From positions 1 to 64,000 of the forward strand of contig CAITVN010000121.1 in assembly GCA_903895855.1 (NCBI GenBank): a stretch of DNA of 64,000 nt, read 5' to 3'. Made by a program: the position numbers and the translations under genes. Under the pieces are notes generated by a model that saw nothing but the letters and a program-made list of their open reading frames with translations, was not told where the DNA came from and did no database searches. Numbering within the stretch: the stretch's first letter is position 1; each line of letters starts with the position of its first letter. This DNA comes from Oligoflexia bacterium. GTDB taxonomy: Bacteria > Bdellovibrionota > UBA1018. Shown in pieces: positions 17,082-24,715 of the stretch.

Positions 17082-19217
17082 TCACCAGAGCGAACAGCGA
17101 TTGGCCGGAGCCATGCGGCTGCCTGGCTTACAGCTAAAGTCGGTTGCGAATTCAGGTTGATTCATCACCACGCCGTTGACTCTGAATTCTGAAGGCGGGT
17201 GCGGGTCTGAAGTCATCTGGTCGCTGAGCTTTGCGTCGGTGAATTTTGCACACCAACTTTGCGCGTAGGCAATCCAGTACTGCTGACGCTCAGAGTACTT
17301 TGCGAGCCACGGGCTCGATTCAGGTCGGGTTTTTAGGATGGCATCGAGTGCCAGGTAGCCTAATCGCACTCCGCCTTGATCAGCCACGTTTTCGGTCACG
17401 GTTTGTTTGCCGTCGACGTTCATCTTAACCTGGGTAATCTCATACTGATTGGCCTGGTCGATATAGCATTGAGTTCTTTCGTCGAACTGGGTTTTGACTG
17501 AAGCGGTCCACCAATTCGTTAAATTTCCGTGCGGGTCCATTTGGCTGCCGTCTTTATCGTAGCCGTGAGTGAGCTCGTGACCAATGGTGCCGCCACCAAA
17601 TGCCCCGAGATTCGCGCCATCATTGGCTTTGAGGTCAAACGATGGGGGTTGTAAAATGCCAAACGGAAACACAAATTCGTTGTTTGCCGGATCGTAGTAG
17701 GCGTTGACTTCCCAGGGCATCATTCCCCATTCGGTTTTGTCGACTGGATTTCCGATTTGAGAAAACAAACGTCGGTGTTCAAAACTCGCCAATTGATTGA
17801 GTTGATCGATGAGAGTGTCCTCGCTGGTAAAACGAATCGCGTCATAATTGCGAAAAGTGGTAGGTGCTCCCACTTTTCGGTCGAGAAGTGTGAGTTTTTC
17901 AGTCGCAATATTTCTGGTGGCGTCGTCTAGCCATGAAAGTTGAGCGAGTTCTTGCTTGAATGTTTGAGTGATCAAGTCAATGTACTGGTTTGTTTTTTCT
18001 TTGATGGCGGCGCCTTCAATGGTGCCCACGAAAGGTTCAATCAATGCGTATCCAAACTGGCCTTCGACTAATTTCGTGCATTGCTTCCATTTAGATTGTT
18101 CTTTCTTTTGCCCTTTTAAAGTCACCTGCCAAAAGTGCTGGTATTGCGCTTTAAATTTTGGACCCAAGTAAGGCATCTCTGACGAGACGAGGTTCCACGC
18201 AAGGTAAATTCTCAGCTCTTTTGCTGAAAGCTTGCCCAACGACTCACTGAGGGCAGTGAAAAATTCAGGTTCGTCGACATTGAATTGAAGGGATTGGGGA
18301 AGCTCAAGCTGTTTGAAATAAGACTTCCAATCAAAGTTCGGAGCCAGCTTTTCAAGTTTAGAAAAGTTAAACGGATGGTCAATTTTCTGTGGGTCAAATG
18401 CGTCTTCAAGGTCGTAACTTGCAGTAGCAAGACCGGTTTCGATTGCTAAGATAGTTTTAGCTGAGCGTGAAGCATTTTTTGAAGTCTGCCCCAACAATTT
18501 AAATACAGCTTTTAAGTGGGCGAAGTAAGCCCTTCGAATACTCACAAAATGTTGGTCTTTACTGAGGTAGTATTCTTTATCGGGAAGCGAAACGCCGCCC
18601 TGAGAAAGCGAGACTGCGACGTGAGTAGAGTCGTGTAGGCCAGCACCCGTGTAAATGCTAAAAAATGCTCCGTTGCCAGACTGATTGAGTTTCGCAATCA
18701 AGACTGACAAATCGGCGGGCGATTTGATCTGTTTCGACTCTTTGAGTTTGCCGTTGAGTTTTGACAGCACACGGTCGTGCTGGGTGTCGGCTTGAAGGCA
18801 AGATTGGTAGAGTGCTCCCAATTGTTTTGAATAGGTCGCTTTTTCTGGAAATTGGGCTGTCTGATAATGGGGAGAGAGTGGCCCCGATTGAGGCTTCAGC
18901 CCCGCATAGGCAGCCAAAAGGTGCTCAAAAAAGACATCGGTCTGGTCGTCGATGGCTGATCCGGCCCGGTACACTCCAGTTTTTTCAGTCGGAATTTCTG
19001 TGTTTTTCAGCCAATTTCCGCAGCTAAACTGATAAAAATCATCACAAGGAGAAACTTGGTCTGAGATGGCTGATGGGTCGAGAATGAGTTGATCGCTAAA
19101 TTCGGCAGAAGGTTCTGCAGCGTAAGTCAAAGGCATAAAGCCCAAAAGACTGAGTGAAAAGCCACCTGATACTAAGAAACTGATACTGACTGAAAAAGCG
19201 CGCGAGGTCTGTGACAC
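17082..19217 (-). CDS. M13 family zinc metallopeptidase (PepO/neprilysin type), exported
   Basis: A 711-residue protein with an N-terminal hydrophobic export signal. M13 landmarks are present: the N-terminal CDDFYQFSCGNW motif, the zinc motif HELTH at His547-His551, the downstream ENVADQGG carrying the third zinc ligand, and the family's C-terminal CSLW. Such enzymes cleave small peptides in the periplasm or outside the cell. The gene seems to stand alone, 31 bp after the rhodanese start region and on the same strand. Confidence 0.93.
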   Translation of the reverse strand: MSQTSRAFSVSISFLVSGGFSLSLLGFMPLTYAAEPSAEFSDQLILDPSAISDQVSPCDDFYQFSCGNWLKNTEIPTEKTGVYRAGSAIDDQTDVFFEHLLAAYAGLKPQSGPLSPHYQTAQFPEKATYSKQLGALYQSCLQADTQHDRVLSKLNGKLKESKQIKSPADLSVLIAKLNQSGNGAFFSIYTGAGLHDSTHVAVSLSQGGVSLPDKEYYLSKDQHFVSIRRAYFAHLKAVFKLLGQTSKNASRSAKTILAIETGLATASYDLEDAFDPQKIDHPFNFSKLEKLAPNFDWKSYFKQLELPQSLQFNVDEPEFFTALSESLGKLSAKELRIYLAWNLVSSEMPYLGPKFKAQYQHFWQVTLKGQKKEQSKWKQCTKLVEGQFGYALIEPFVGTIEGAAIKEKTNQYIDLITQTFKQELAQLSWLDDATRNIATEKLTLLDRKVGAPTTFRNYDAIRFTSEDTLIDQLNQLASFEHRRLFSQIGNPVDKTEWGMMPWEVNAYYDPANNEFVFPFGILQPPSFDLKANDGANLGAFGGGTIGHELTHGYDKDGSQMDPHGNLTNWWTASVKTQFDERTQCYIDQANQYEITQVKMNVDGKQTVTENVADQGGVRLGYLALDAILKTRPESSPWLAKYSERQQYWIAYAQSWCAKFTDAKLSDQMTSDPHPPSEFRVNGVVMNQPEFATDFSCKPGSRMAPANRCSLW

Positions 19218-19495
19218 AGTGAGAGTTCTCCTAAAATTAAAATCGTTTGCCCCAGACTGGGAATGGGTAACATTGGCCCAATCCTGGTGTCAATGGGGTG
19301 ATGAAAATACTGGTTAAGTTGCGGGCAGAGAGAATAAAAGGATAAGAGAAGACCCGAAGATGGAGGAAAAGTTCAGGTAAATTCTTAAAAGGGCGGTTCT
19401 TTTCCAATGCGATTACCAATTTCGCGTCTTATTGCAGCGTCTAATGTTTTTGGGGACTTAGTTATTTTTGCCATAAGTAAGTTGCCATCTTCTAG

Positions 19496-19660
19496 CCTCA
19501 ACGCGGCAATACCAGGGGTAGTTTAATAGAGTCACTCAAGCTCACAATGACCCTCGCGCGGGCGCTGGATGCGCCGTTCCCGCGCGCGAGTACACGAAGT
19601 ACGGGGTCATTTGAGGGTGAGTGACTCTATAAAACTACCCCTGGTATTGCCGCGTTGAGG
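19496..19660. repeat. Palindromic element, copy A (about 165 bp)
   Basis: A nearly perfect inverted repeat. The outermost 29 bp of the two ends are identical when reverse-complemented (beginning CCTCAACGCGGCAATACC), and pairing continues with few mismatches for over 50 bp per arm around a GC-rich asymmetric core. A second copy lies at 47788-47949 in the opposite orientation. The right arm extends into the end of the minus-strand gene ending at 19635 and encodes its last residues. It has no coding capacity of its own. It could be a REP/BIME-like or MITE-like unit. Confidence 0.88.
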
Positions 19661-21038
19661 TTAATTTCAGTGTTTCGGCCTCTTGCCTGTCAATACTTGA
19701 TTGGAGGCCCTCAATCTTTTTCTGTGTTTCCTCAATTTTTTTCGCTTTTGCAGCTTTGTCCTGTTCTGTCCCAATTGAGCTAGATTTCTGTAATTCGGTC
19801 AGCAAACCTTTTTGGTAATTTAGTGTCGTTTGGTCAAAGCCTATCGCTATTCTCTGGTTGTTGATTTGCTCGTTTCTTGTTTGTCCTGCAGTGGGGTCAG
19901 ATTGCGGAGGGGGTTGGGGAATAACTGTAGGCCCCCCCGCATTTGGAGGTGCAGTACTCTTTGGCGCCCCCAACGCCTGCGGAACCGCAAAATCGTACGC
20001 CTGATCTGCCGTCTTCTTAATTTGTTCAACGAGCAACCAGACAAACCCCGGATCAGTTTCGAAGATTTGGCGTTTTCTAAATTTTGGATAATAATCGGGT
20101 TTTAGTTTCGCGGCCTCGCTCGGTATCTGTTGTGGCGGAGGTGGACCATCATTTTGTTGTTGTTGAATCTGGCGTCTAATGCCGTCAATGACGGTGGGTT
20201 CTTTAGCGGGCGTAGCTTGTCCTGGCGCCGCCGCGGGTGTCGCAGTTGGCGGCCTGGTGGCATCTTGTTGTTGACTAGATAATTGCGGCCCACTACTCGG
20301 ACCATCGCCGCCGCCACCCATCCCGCAGATTTTTCCGCCACTGGCTTTGTATTGCCAAACTCCCATGCCGAGCATTCCGGCACCGCCGAGCAACCCTCGG
20401 CCCACACCTTGCCCTCCCGCGCCGGCTGAAAAATCGCCACCATCGGTAATGGCTTCAACTAATATATGCCCAAGGCCGGCCGCGCACACGGCGCCCTCGC
20501 AAGCTGAAAGCATGGTGCTGACGTCGACTCCTAAACCTTTTCCGTCTTGGCCGGTATCTTTGTTGCCTTCAAACGAATCGGTAGCACCGGCCGCGCACGC
20601 ATAACCACAAGTAGCGGCGGCTAGTGAGTCAATCACGATTAACCAGATTTGCCCGGTATTGCTTCGTTTGGTTGCCTTGATTGAGTCACAATGTGGGCGA
20701 ATGTTTTCGTATTGAGAGAGGTAAGGTTTTTTGGCTCTTTCAGCTTCTTGAGCTTTGAGTTGCACTTCGCGAAGCTGGTCTTGAACGGCGTCAATTCCTT
20801 GGCCACCTGAAACTATTTTTGGCTGTTGCGCAAGCTCGGTGCTGACTTTGTCGCAAATCTGATCGCATGACAGTGCCGCGGTTTGTGGCACCGACTGCAG
20901 TGGGGTTTTTAACGTGGTACCGTTGGCAGCAGCAGTCGCCGTAGCGCCATCTAGTGCAAATGAACACGGCAAAACCCCAAGGCCGAGGGCAATGATTTGT
21001 GAAATCCAGAGCTGATTCAGATAGAGAAGACGTTTCAC
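19635..21038 (-). CDS. Secreted low-complexity protein of unknown function
   Basis: A 467-residue protein with a signal peptide (cleavage near CSFA-LDG), four cysteines in the first mature segment, a Gly/Ala-rich hydrophobic middle (GVGRGLLGGAGMLGMG), a Pro/Gln-rich linker and a C-terminal coiled coil (IEETQKKIEGLQSSIDRQ). I recognise no family. The last seven codons (STRQYQG) and the TAG stop lie inside palindromic element A, so the natural C-terminus was probably altered by that insertion. The region from 19218 to the element holds no convincing gene. Confidence 0.65.
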   Translation of the reverse strand: MKRLLYLNQLWISQIIALGLGVLPCSFALDGATATAAANGTTLKTPLQSVPQTAALSCDQICDKVSTELAQQPKIVSGGQGIDAVQDQLREVQLKAQEAERAKKPYLSQYENIRPHCDSIKATKRSNTGQIWLIVIDSLAAATCGYACAAGATDSFEGNKDTGQDGKGLGVDVSTMLSACEGAVCAAGLGHILVEAITDGGDFSAGAGGQGVGRGLLGGAGMLGMGVWQYKASGGKICGMGGGGDGPSSGPQLSSQQQDATRPPTATPAAAPGQATPAKEPTVIDGIRRQIQQQQNDGPPPPQQIPSEAAKLKPDYYPKFRKRQIFETDPGFVWLLVEQIKKTADQAYDFAVPQALGAPKSTAPPNAGGPTVIPQPPPQSDPTAGQTRNEQINNQRIAIGFDQTTLNYQKGLLTELQKSSSIGTEQDKAAKAKKIEETQKKIEGLQSSIDRQEAETLKLTSTRQYQG

Positions 21039-21157
21039 CAGTCATTTCATCGGTAGAGAATGGGGGGGGAGTTGAATTTTTTTGTTAAGGCAACAGGGAA
21101 GGCCTCTTCGAGGCAACAGCGAGGCGCAGTATAACAGCCGGTTACCAAAAGTACCTA

Positions 21158-21196
21158 CGGCGCCATAAGCGCAAGAGTTTAGTCATCTATTGGCAA
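21158..21196 (+). repeat. Direct repeat R1, left copy (39 bp)
   Basis: The 39-bp sequence beginning CGGCGCCATAAGCGCAAG recurs at 23107-23145 in the same orientation with 35 of 39 positions identical. The two copies enclose the AlbA_2 regulator gene. Confidence 0.8.
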
Positions 21197-21220
21197 CGGG
21201 GTGGGTGGGCCTCTTGCCTA

Positions 21221-21279
21221 CTGTCGAATTTCGGACGTTGCGGGCGTGACGCAGCCAACGTTCAGAGGGGTAACGTCCG
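21221..21279 (+). repeat. Direct repeat R2, left copy (59 bp)
   Basis: The sequence beginning CTGTCGAATTTCGGACGTTG and ending TAACGTCCG recurs at 22975-23033 in the same orientation, about 52 of 59 identical. In this copy CGGACGTT and AACGTCCG near its ends are complementary, so it can fold into a hairpin. Confidence 0.8.
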
Positions 21280-21365
21280 TAAATCGACGGTTGCGTGAAT
21301 TAACACTGGCGCGAAGCTGATGGGCAGTGAATGAGGTGAGTTCAGCTGTGCGAACCTGAGCCCTG

Positions 21366-21452
21366 CCCTGCAACTACCCGGCCGCCGGGTGGCTTCCGGG
21401 TAGTTGCAGGGTTAGTAGTTACTTGCCGGGTTGACTTCCGGGTAGTTGCAGG
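21366..21452. repeat. Inverted plus direct repeat immediately upstream of the AlbA_2 regulator
   Basis: CCCTGCAACTACCCGG (21366-21381) is the perfect 16-bp reverse complement of 21396-21411 over a 14-nt loop. A related unit (GCCGGGT...CTTCCGGGTAGTTGCAGG) occurs at 21384-21410 and again at 21425-21452, ending about 18 bp before the ATG. The position suits an operator for the adjacent DNA-binding protein. A REP-type origin is equally possible. Confidence 0.75.
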
Positions 21453-21469
21453 CTATTCTGTTTTCACAG

Positions 21470-22840
21470 ATGGTTAACGCTGAAAACATTGATGGGCAAA
21501 ATGGGCACGAGGGGCAACTAGAGGGTAAAACTCTCGAGTTTAAGCGTGAAATACAGAAGCCTTTGCGGTTTCTTCAGTCGGTTTCGGCCTTTGCGAATAC
21601 TGCGGGTGGCGTGATTTGGATTGGCATTGACGACAAGACCCATGCGCTGGTTGGGGTTAGTGATCCACTCAAAGAAGAAGAGCGATTGGCGAGTATCATC
21701 AGTGATTCGATCGCGCCACTCTTGGTGCCGAACATTGAAATCGTGTCATCGGGATCGAAGAGTCTTCTGCGAGTCGAAGTATACCCGGGCCCCGCAAAGC
21801 CTTACCATATCAAGACTGAAGGCCCTGATCTTGGCAGCTACGTCAGGGTCGGATCAACAAACCGAAAAGCCGATCAAGAGTTGGTCTTAGAAATGCGGCG
21901 CTCTCAACGAGGTCTTTCATACGATGAATTGCCGTGCCCAGATGCGAGCGTGACCGATCTTGATGCAGCGCTGTTTGCGAGTCATTTAGAAAGCAAGCCT
22001 CAAGACTTAGTGACTGCTATGCAAAACCTCAAGCTTGTGGTCTCCGTCAAAGGACATTTTTTTCCATCAAATGGTGGCATGCTCTTATTTGCGAAAGATC
22101 GTGAGCGTTTTTTTCCGGATTCTCTTATTAAAATGGCGATTTTTAATGGCCTTGATAGGGCGAAGATGCGTGAGATCGTCGAGTTCAGGCAGCCTCCGAT
22201 TGAGGCGATTGATCGACTGCTCACGTACGTTCATAATCAACTTCGGGTCGAATTTGATTTTTCAGAAAGTAAACGTAAGCCGCGTTTGCGCGTGCCTGCT
22301 GAGGCGCTTCGCGAGGCGGTGGTGAATTCGGTGGTCCACACTGATTACAGTAAAAGTGGAGAAAGTATTCGCGTCTCACTGTTCAGTGATCGCATTGAAA
22401 TCGAGAATCCAGGTCTGCTGGCTTTAGGGCTCACGATAGAAGACATTAAAACTGGAATTTCAAAGGCTCGTAACCGGGCGATTGCTCGCTATTTTGAAAG
22501 GGCAAAGCTCATCGAAAACTGGGGTAGCGGCATTCGACGCATGATCTCGGCATGTCAAGAGAGTGGGTTGAAAGAGCCGATGTTCGAAGAAATTGGTACC
22601 CGTTTTCGAGTGACTTTCTATTTTGAGAAATGTCAAAAGACACCATTGACTGTGGCCGAACAACGCATTTTAGCTCTTCTTTCAAAAAAACCATTAGGCA
22701 CGAAAGACATTGCTCTAAAACTCGAGCTTTCAGAACGCACGGCGCGTACGGTTCTATCAAAGTTGGTTAAGAATGGTCTCATTACTCACTCTGGCAAAAG
22801 CAACTTAGATCCGACGAAAAAGTTTATGCGAGTGAAATGA
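21470..22840 (+). CDS. AlbA_2-domain ATP-binding transcriptional regulator (Schlafen AlbA_2 / HATPase_c_4 type)
   Basis: A protein of about 456 residues. The N-terminal AlbA_2 domain carries LEFKREIQKPLRFL and GGVIWIGIDD. The middle has a GHKL-like ATP-binding region with LREAVVNSVVHTDYSKSG and NWGSGIRRM. The C-terminus is a winged helix-turn-helix (LSERTARTVLSKLVKNGLI). Family knowledge: these are putative DNA-binding regulators often found in accessory regions, sometimes linked to phage defence or stress. The frame extends to a TTG at 21446 that lies inside a repeat, so I prefer the ATG at 21470, although its ribosome binding site is weak. Direct repeats R1 and R2 on both sides mark the gene as a possible inserted unit. 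Confidence 0.85.
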   Translation: MVNAENIDGQNGHEGQLEGKTLEFKREIQKPLRFLQSVSAFANTAGGVIWIGIDDKTHALVGVSDPLKEEERLASIISDSIAPLLVPNIEIVSSGSKSLLRVEVYPGPAKPYHIKTEGPDLGSYVRVGSTNRKADQELVLEMRRSQRGLSYDELPCPDASVTDLDAALFASHLESKPQDLVTAMQNLKLVVSVKGHFFPSNGGMLLFAKDRERFFPDSLIKMAIFNGLDRAKMREIVEFRQPPIEAIDRLLTYVHNQLRVEFDFSESKRKPRLRVPAEALREAVVNSVVHTDYSKSGESIRVSLFSDRIEIENPGLLALGLTIEDIKTGISKARNRAIARYFERAKLIENWGSGIRRMISACQESGLKEPMFEEIGTRFRVTFYFEKCQKTPLTVAEQRILALLSKKPLGTKDIALKLELSERTARTVLSKLVKNGLITHSGKSNLDPTKKFMRVK

Positions 22841-22974
22841 CAGTGTGGCGCTTTTCAGTCCCTTCTCACACCAACCCAATTTCTTGGCAAAAGGCTCCAA
22901 AAGGCAAGACCTTGAAATTGGGCGAAATCACTCGACTGTGTGTTCCGAGGTGAACTTGGTACCACTTCTCGCAA

Positions 22975-23033
22975 CTGTCGAATTTCGGAGGTTGCGGCCG
23001 TGACGCGGCCAACGTTATAGGGGGTAACGTCCG
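22975..23033 (+). repeat. Direct repeat R2, right copy (59 bp)
   Basis: Second copy of the 59-bp repeat at 21221-21279, same orientation. The stretch from the regulator's stop (22840) to 23149 otherwise holds only a CCCAATTTC/GAAATTGGG inverted repeat near 22875-22925 and R1; no gene is visible. Confidence 0.8.
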
Positions 23034-23106
23034 CCCGCGGACGTTCGTCAGAACTAACGCCAACATCAGAATCAGAATCAGCGCCGGGCTTCCCGCTAAC
23101 TGAGTG

Positions 23107-23145
23107 CGGTGCCATAAGCGCAAGGGTTCAGTCACCTATTGGCAA
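23107..23145 (+). repeat. Direct repeat R1, right copy (39 bp)
   Basis: Second copy of the 39-bp repeat at 21158-21196. It ends 4 bp from the stop codon of the rlmD-like gene. The order of R1 and R2 is reversed relative to the left side, although each repeat keeps its orientation. Confidence 0.8.
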
Positions 23146-23149
23146 AAAA

Positions 23150-24457
23150 TCAGTCAGCGGTCGAGAGCACCAAGCGCGCTACGCTTTCGACATGCACGGT
23201 TTGTGCAAACAGATCGACAGCCCCGACACGCTCTACACGCCAGCCTTGTTTCGTGAATCGCGATAAATCTGAGGCCCACGAGTCGGGGTCACAGCCGACA
23301 GTCACGATCTCAGTAACCCCCAATTTTTTTAACGAATCAGAAATCGCGAGCACATCGCGGTCAAGGCCAGTACGTGGCGGATCAATGATCGCGACATGGC
23401 CACCGCCAGAACCTTTCGCCACTCGAGCTGCCTCTCTCAAAAGCCAAGGCTTCACAGGCGAGCGTACAAATTTCACGGCGGCCGCAAGGCCGCGAGGCAC
23501 CGATGAATCGCCGCGATTATCGGGAGCTCCCACGTCAACGCAGAAAACCTTGCCAAATAATTCGAGCCCATCTTCGCCAGCAAAAAGCGCCGCAAAATTA
23601 CCCTGGCCGCCAAAGAGATCGTACAGAATGCGCGAAAAATTGGCCGGGGCCGCGACGGTCACCGCTGGGCCACCTTCGGTGCCGGAGTCACCTCCGCGTT
23701 CAAACCCCGCACACACGTATTCTTTTACCAACCGCTGCAAAACCGCGTTTTGCTCATCGTTGACTTGGCGAAACCCAAACGCCGCGTGCCCTTGATTCCA
23801 AGCCCTTCGTATTTCGCCAGACTCGGTGACTTCAACTTCAACTTTGTAAGGCTCGCTCAGGCTGCGCCCCTCTTCGCGAGTTGCCGACCACACCTGATTG
23901 ATTTCTTTGCGCGCAATCTCGCATTGATCAACCGCTACGATTTCATGGCTTTGTGCCGCAAAAAATCCGAGCTGATCTTGAAATCCGCGAAGTTGTACTC
24001 GGTTTCGGTAATTCCAAGGGTTCAATGCGGGTCGCTCATCGAATTCGTTGACTCCAGTGAGGTCGACCCCCAGGCGCTTTAAGGCGTAGCGCACTCCGGC
24101 GACCTTGGTTTGAAATTGGCGTTCATAGCTCAAGTGTTGCCAGCTACACCCGCCACATTGGCCAAAAATCGGGCACCTTGGCGCCACCCTTTCGGTACTG
24201 GGTTCAACCAAGCGAACGAGTTTTCCTTGGCGGTATGACTTTGCGTCAGAGATGATCTCAATTTCGACTAAGTCGCCAGGCGCGGTGAAGGGCACAAAAA
24301 CGACTTTGCCGTCAGGTGAGTGGGCAATTCCTGCCCCTCCTCGTGAAAGGTCAGAAATTCTTGCCGTAAATCTTTGGGCAACGTTTGCCGATGGGTAAGT
24401 AGGTGGGGCAGAAGTATCCACTTCTTCACGTATGAAGAAGCTCAAGGTGAAAGTCAA
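23150..24457 (-). CDS. 23S rRNA (uracil-C5)-methyltransferase, RlmD/TrmA family
   Basis: A 435-residue protein with an N-terminal TRAM-like domain (RISDLSRGGAGIAHSPDG), an iron-sulfur cysteine set (CPIFGQCGGC plus a later Cys in AVDQCEI), and a SAM-dependent methyltransferase core with LYDLFGGQGNFA, IDPPRTGLD, VGCDPDSW with the catalytic Cys, and the C-terminal DLFAQTVHVES carrying the general base Glu. These are hallmarks of RumA/RlmD enzymes that make 5-methyluridine in rRNA; TrmA lacks the cluster. The assigned start is a TTG at 24457, and a GTG at 24421 is an alternative. I withhold the symbol because RlmC, RlmD and other paralogues are not separable by eye. Confidence 0.87.
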   Translation of the reverse strand: MTFTLSFFIREEVDTSAPPTYPSANVAQRFTARISDLSRGGAGIAHSPDGKVVFVPFTAPGDLVEIEIISDAKSYRQGKLVRLVEPSTERVAPRCPIFGQCGGCSWQHLSYERQFQTKVAGVRYALKRLGVDLTGVNEFDERPALNPWNYRNRVQLRGFQDQLGFFAAQSHEIVAVDQCEIARKEINQVWSATREEGRSLSEPYKVEVEVTESGEIRRAWNQGHAAFGFRQVNDEQNAVLQRLVKEYVCAGFERGGDSGTEGGPAVTVAAPANFSRILYDLFGGQGNFAALFAGEDGLELFGKVFCVDVGAPDNRGDSSVPRGLAAAVKFVRSPVKPWLLREAARVAKGSGGGHVAIIDPPRTGLDRDVLAISDSLKKLGVTEIVTVGCDPDSWASDLSRFTKQGWRVERVGAVDLFAQTVHVESVARLVLSTAD

Positions 24458-24506
24458 TTTTTCACCGCTTCAGCTCAGCCGTTTTGTTTAACTCAAGGAG
24501 GATCTC

Positions 24507-24668
24507 ATGATTCAAGCTAAACTCATCGCCCCCATTCGTTCACCCCTCACCACTTGGACCGTCTATCGACGCCTCATTTCAGGCGAAGGCGGATTCACCC
24601 TCATGGTTCTGCTACCCATCGTGGTCTTTATGTATCTGGGAAGTGCTCTTCGTAGTTTTAACTTTTGA
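24507..24668 (+). CDS. 53-residue single-span membrane peptide with prepilin-like segment
   Basis: A short ORF behind a textbook AAGGAGG seven bases before the ATG. The chain is a 29-residue basic-to-polar head followed by one hydrophobic span, GFTLMVLLPIVVFMYLG, and a short tail SALRSFNF. The GFTL junction resembles the cleavage site of type IV prepilins, but the usual Glu at mature position 5 is absent. No family is recognised. It sits between divergent rlmD-like and lepA, oriented with lepA and ending 47 bp before it. The strong ribosome binding site is the main reason to believe it. Confidence 0.5.
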   Translation: MIQAKLIAPIRSPLTTWTVYRRLISGEGGFTLMVLLPIVVFMYLGSALRSFNF

Positions 24669-24715
24669 CTGGGTGGGGTGCCGTCTGCTAGCTTGCAGCA
24701 GAGCCTCCGCCAATC

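Noticed and set aside
19237-19419. 60-codon minus-strand ORF between the M13 peptidase and element A
   Set aside because: No ribosome binding site, no protein-like composition and no motif; probably chance in an intergenic gap.
19496-19660. Element A as a CRISPR unit or tRNA-like gene
   Set aside because: One long palindrome with no spacer series, and no tRNA arms or conserved TTCGA loop.
21039-21157. G-run and T-run upstream of the low-complexity protein gene as a terminator
   Set aside because: No hairpin precedes the T-run; it is more likely part of the promoter region of the minus-strand gene.
22875-22925. CCCAATTTC/GAAATTGGG inverted repeat as a terminator for the AlbA_2 gene
   Set aside because: The loop is over 30 nt and no T-run follows, so it is not a standard terminator.
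23139-23795. Long plus-strand frame opposite the rlmD-like gene
   Set aside because: Antisense shadow of a clear methyltransferase gene; the translation is low-complexity Ser/Pro/Arg with no motif.
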